Below are positions 21,802 to 23,910 of a DNA stretch of 23,910 nucleotides, one piece after another (the stretch's first letter is position 1; every line of letters begins with the position of its first letter). Origin of the DNA: CAZYMF01 sp964648215. GTDB taxonomy: Bacteria; Desulfobacterota; Binatia; HRBIN30; JACQVA1. Below the pieces are notes generated by a model, which saw nothing but the letters and a program-made list of their open reading frames with translations, was not told the DNA's origin and ran no database searches. Position numbers and translations under genes: made by a program. Where the stretch lies: contig CAZYMF010000060.1 of the NCBI GenBank assembly GCA_964648215.1, positions 1 through 23,910 of the forward strand, given 5' to 3'.

Positions 21802-22223
21802 CAGCCCGCACGGGGGCGGAAATCAGAAGGAGGGGCGCGAACTCGCTTCGAGCCCCGACGCNNNNNNNNNNNNNNNNNNNNNNNNNNNNNNNNNNNNNNN
21901 NNNNNNNNNNNNNNNNNNNNNNNNNNNNNNNNNNNNNNNNNNNNNNNNNNNNNNNNNNNNNAAATCAGAAGGAGGGGCGCGAACTCGCTTCGAGCCCCGA
22001 CGCCCAGCGGAGCAGCGGGCGCGACAGCGACCGCGCGCACGGGGGCGAAAATCAGAAGGACGTGCGCTGTCATTGCGGCAGCCTGATGGCACGGGTCACG
22101 GTACGGGGAATCGAGCTCAAGTGCCGGCGCTGCAAGCGCGTCGTCACCGTTCCGGTGGCCGGCTCACGACGCGGCTGGATCGCCGTGGACCTGTCGACGC
22201 GGGAGGGGACGGCCATCGGCTGA
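21773..22223 (+). CDS. Com-like zinc-ribbon protein, split by assembly gap
   Basis: The C-terminal part (about 22064-22223) encodes VRCHCGSLMARV followed by GIELKCRRCKRVV. This is a two-knuckle zinc ribbon (CxCG and CxxC) like phage Mu Com and the Com-family regulators. The N-terminal part from ATG 21773 is a low-complexity Gly/Ser/Arg/Asp tail built from a repeated unit (HGGxNQKEGRELASSPDA). The two parts are separated by 100 N. If the identical 42-bp contig ends are overlapped, the frame closes exactly, giving 102 residues. With 100 N counted literally, the frame is off by one. The start is weak, with GAGAGA about 12 bp upstream, and a later GTG at 22064 would give only the ribbon. It could be a regulator or a spreading repeat-borne gene. 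Confidence 0.6.
21820..22061 (+). repeat. Tandem repeat straddling the assembly gap
   Basis: A 42-bp sequence at 21820-21861 is identical to 21962-22003, and its first 12 bases (AAATCAGAAGGA) recur at about 22050. The spacing of in-frame copies on the right gives a unit near 87 bp (29 codons). Each copy contains an imperfect palindrome: GGGGC, G, CGAA, loop CTCGC, TTCG, A, GCCCC (21832-21856). The repeat is translated within the zinc-ribbon gene. Confidence 0.8.
21862..21961. other. Assembly gap of exactly 100 N
   Basis: There are 100 unresolved bases, the conventional placeholder for a gap of unknown size. The true distance is not known and could be negative, because the two contig ends share 42 identical bases. 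Confidence 0.99.
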
Positions 22224-22240
22224 GCCGGGAAACAGTGTCG

Positions 22241-22300
22241 GTGTCCGCCACACGACGGACACGAGGCCAGAGACGCGGCGCGCTCCCGTAGGATCGCGCC
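22241..22300 (+). promoter_or_regulatory. Leader hairpins upstream of porin
   Basis: Two stems occur in the 188-bp non-coding stretch 22224-22411. GTGTCCG (22241-22247) pairs with CGGACAC (22256-22262), and GGCGCG (22277-22282) pairs with CGCGCC (22295-22300). They precede a terminator-like hairpin and could be part of a structured leader RNA. No known riboswitch consensus is recognised. Confidence 0.35.
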
Positions 22301-22314
22301 GGAGTTAGCCGTCC

Positions 22315-22356
22315 AGAGCCCGGTAGAGCGAACGCTCTCACCGGGCTCTGTCGTTT
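22315..22356 (+). terminator. Strong intrinsic terminator-like hairpin
   Basis: AGAGCCCGGT (22315-22324) pairs with ACCGGGCTCT (22340-22349). An inner AGAGCG/CGCTCT stem (22325-22338) leaves one bulged C, so about 16 bp pair in total. TCGTTTT follows directly. It would end the iron operon transcript; it also lies only 56 bp before the porin start. Confidence 0.75.
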
Positions 22357-22367
22357 TGGAACCAGAA

Positions 22368-22394
22368 CCGGCCGCCGACCCAAGCGGCGGCCGG
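22368..22394 (+). promoter_or_regulatory. RBS-proximal GC hairpin
   Basis: CCGGCCGCCG (22368-22377) pairs perfectly with CGGCGGCCGG (22385-22394) around a 7-nt loop. It ends 5 bp before the porin ribosome site AAGGAGGGG (22400-22408). It may stabilise the 5' end of a processed mRNA or affect translation. Confidence 0.5.
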
Positions 22395-22411
22395 GGACCA
22401 AGGAGGGGAAA

Positions 22412-23910
22412 ATGAAACCGACCACCGTCATCACCATCGCCTGCCTCGCCGCCGCCTTGCTGGCGGCCGCGCCCGCCGCGCGGGCGGAGGACCTGTCCGA
22501 CCGCATCGAGCGCATGGAGCGCGAGCTGCAGGAGCTCAAGCAGCAGCTCAAGGAGGAGAAGGCGGCGCGCCAGCAACAGGAGCAGGCAGCCGCCGCGGCG
22601 AAAAAGGAAGAAGAGAAGCCGGCCAGCGTCGTCGCCGATCTTGCCGATCGCGTCAAGGTCGGCGGCTACGGCTCGATGCGGTTCGAAGCTTCCGATCTCG
22701 CCGATCAGAAGAACAGCTTCGTCTTTCGCCGCTTCGTCCTCACCACCGATGCCAACATCGCGCCGCGGCTGCGCGCCAACTTCGAGCTGGAGTTCGAGCG
22801 TTTTCGCAAGCTCGAGGTGGAAAAATCGTACACGCCGGGCACTGCCGAGCAGGGCATCGAGGCCACCAACCACTCGGAGATCTCGCTCGAGCAGGCCTGG
22901 CTGCAGTACGATCTCGCCTCGTGGCTGCGGCTGCGCACGGGAGCGATCCTGGTGCCCCTCGGCCGCTTCAACATCAGCCACGACGACAACCGCTGGGACC
23001 TGCCGCGACGCTCTCTGGTCGACCGCGGCGTGCCGGTGCTGCCGTCGACGGCGGCGTGGGACGAGCTCGGCGCCGGCTTCAACGGCGACGTCGACCTCGG
23101 CGACGAGGCGCTGCTCAACTACCAGGTCTACGTCATGAACGGCGTGTCCCTCGACAGCGAGTTCGAGCAGAAGATCGAGCAGGAAGGGAACAACCCGCCC
23201 AACGTGGTTTCGGAGGTGAACATCAGCCCGTCGACGGGGGGCTTCGCCGAGGACGTGAAGGACGCCAAGGCGGTCGCCGGGCGCATTGCACTGAGCCCGT
23301 GGCTGGGCCACGAGATCGCCGGCTCCTGGTACTACGGACAGTACACGCCCGACTTCCTCGGCCGCCAGGATCTGTGGTCGCTGGCCGCCGACGGCCGCAC
23401 CGGCCACGGGCCCTTCGAGCTCGAAGGCGAGGCCGTGTTCACCCGTTTCGAGGGAACGCAGCAGGTGGCCACCGAGCTGGCCCGGACCGCCATCGATCAG
23501 AGCAGCCAGAGCAGCGATCCCGGTGTCAGCTCGGAGGCGGAGTTCGAGCTGAGCAATCTGGCGCGCAGCAAGTACGGCTACTGGCTCGAGGCCCGCTACC
23601 GCTTCTGGCCGGAGTTCCTGAACCGGACCGTGCTCGGCAAGCCGTTCGCCAACCCGCAGCTGAGCGCGGTGCTGCGCGGCGAGCAGGTGTGGCTCGACGA
23701 TCTCGTCAACGAGGTCGATTTCAGCGGCGGCACCCTCACCGCGTTCGACACCAGCAACCGCCGCGTCGACCGCTTCACCGTCGGCCTCGCCTACCGGCCG
23801 GTGCCCCTCGTCGTCTTCCAGCTCGCGTACGAGTACACGCAGACCAACGACGGCCAGAGCCTCGCCGGCGTGACCAACTACCTGCCGGCGCGGCCGCACG
23901 AGTCGAACGT
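22412..23910 (+). CDS. Outer-membrane porin, 3' end cut by window
   Basis: This is a partial gene of 499 codons with no stop before the window edge. The signal peptide covers 1-25 (core ACLAAALLAAAPAA, cleavage after ARA). It is followed by a coiled coil (about 27-70, LSDRIERMERELQELKQQLK type), a Gln/Ala/Lys/Glu linker, and then beta-barrel strands beginning VKVGGYGSMRFEA. Alternating aromatic strands, FVFRRFVLTTDANI, and a GAILVPLGRFNISHDDNRWDLPRR segment resemble the phosphate-selective/DcaP-like porin group with an N-terminal trimerising coiled coil. A strong AAGGAGGGG precedes the ATG. It should form a diffusion channel in the outer membrane; the substrate is not predictable. It is the best evidence here for a diderm host. 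Confidence 0.88.
   Translation, partial: MKPTTVITIACLAAALLAAAPAARAEDLSDRIERMERELQELKQQLKEEKAARQQQEQAAAAAKKEEEKPASVVADLADRVKVGGYGSMRFEASDLADQKNSFVFRRFVLTTDANIAPRLRANFELEFERFRKLEVEKSYTPGTAEQGIEATNHSEISLEQAWLQYDLASWLRLRTGAILVPLGRFNISHDDNRWDLPRRSLVDRGVPVLPSTAAWDELGAGFNGDVDLGDEALLNYQVYVMNGVSLDSEFEQKIEQEGNNPPNVVSEVNISPSTGGFAEDVKDAKAVAGRIALSPWLGHEIAGSWYYGQYTPDFLGRQDLWSLAADGRTGHGPFELEGEAVFTRFEGTQQVATELARTAIDQSSQSSDPGVSSEAEFELSNLARSKYGYWLEARYRFWPEFLNRTVLGKPFANPQLSAVLRGEQVWLDDLVNEVDFSGGTLTAFDTSNRRVDRFTVGLAYRPVPLVVFQLAYEYTQTNDGQSLAGVTNYLPARPHESN

Noticed and set aside
21820..22061. Diversity-generating retroelement template/variable repeat pair
   Set aside because: The copies are identical over 42 bp with no adenine-specific variation, and there is no reverse transcriptase in the window.

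Overview
The window is about 24 kb of high-GC DNA. Codons are strongly G/C-ending, genes are packed, and many starts overlap the preceding stop by 4 bp. A signal-peptide porin shows a diderm (outer-membrane) bacterium. Three luciferase-like (LLM) flavin enzymes, a P450, a double CaiB/BaiF CoA-transferase, a crotonase and a cyclase-family hydrolase together resemble soil and groundwater lineages such as Candidatus Binatota or other former Deltaproteobacteria. That placement is inference from gene content only. The run of exactly 100 N at 21862-21961 marks this as a scaffold, probably metagenome-derived.

Region 1 (1-14194) is catabolic and metabolic. An LLM enzyme on the + strand converges on a minus-strand leuC-leuD-dehydrogenase operon (1210-4066). 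Upstream lies a minus-strand pair, a fused CaiB/BaiF CoA-transferase and a crotonase lacking one hydratase glutamate (4333-7503), and then a second LLM enzyme (7655-8755). A divergent intergenic region with overlapping palindromes (8831-8846) separates it from a + strand P450, a third LLM enzyme, a DUF1330 protein and a hotdog thioesterase. A DRE-TIM aldolase-like protein and a KDPG-aldolase-like protein follow on the minus strand. The theme is oxidation of an organic substrate, CoA activation and C-C bond chemistry. No substrate can be named from sequence.

Region 2 (14192-16022) holds a cyclase-family hydrolase and a tandem universal stress protein, both minus strand.

Region 3 (16118-22223) is an iron and redox module. 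A small unknown protein overlaps a Fur-type regulator. A 17-bp Fur-box-like palindrome follows, and then a tightly coupled + strand operon: a cytochrome c-FTR1 iron permease fusion, an FMN-binding secreted protein, its flavin transferase ApbE, a four-helix membrane protein, and a Com-like zinc-ribbon protein broken by the assembly gap. Fur, the Fur box and the permease make a coherent iron-responsive circuit. The flavinylated protein and ApbE add an extracytoplasmic flavin redox arm.

Region 4 (22224-23910) is a structured leader with a strong terminator-like hairpin and a porin that runs off the right edge.

The most unusual non-coding signal is a set of intergenic arrays with exact 7-bp periodicity (1149-1226, 7605-7655, 10087-10130, 11644-11759, 14101-14194, weaker at 16896-16925). 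They are often inverted pairs, differ between arms by whole 7-bp units, and sit directly on stop codons. No tRNA, rRNA, CRISPR array, transposase or integrase was seen.
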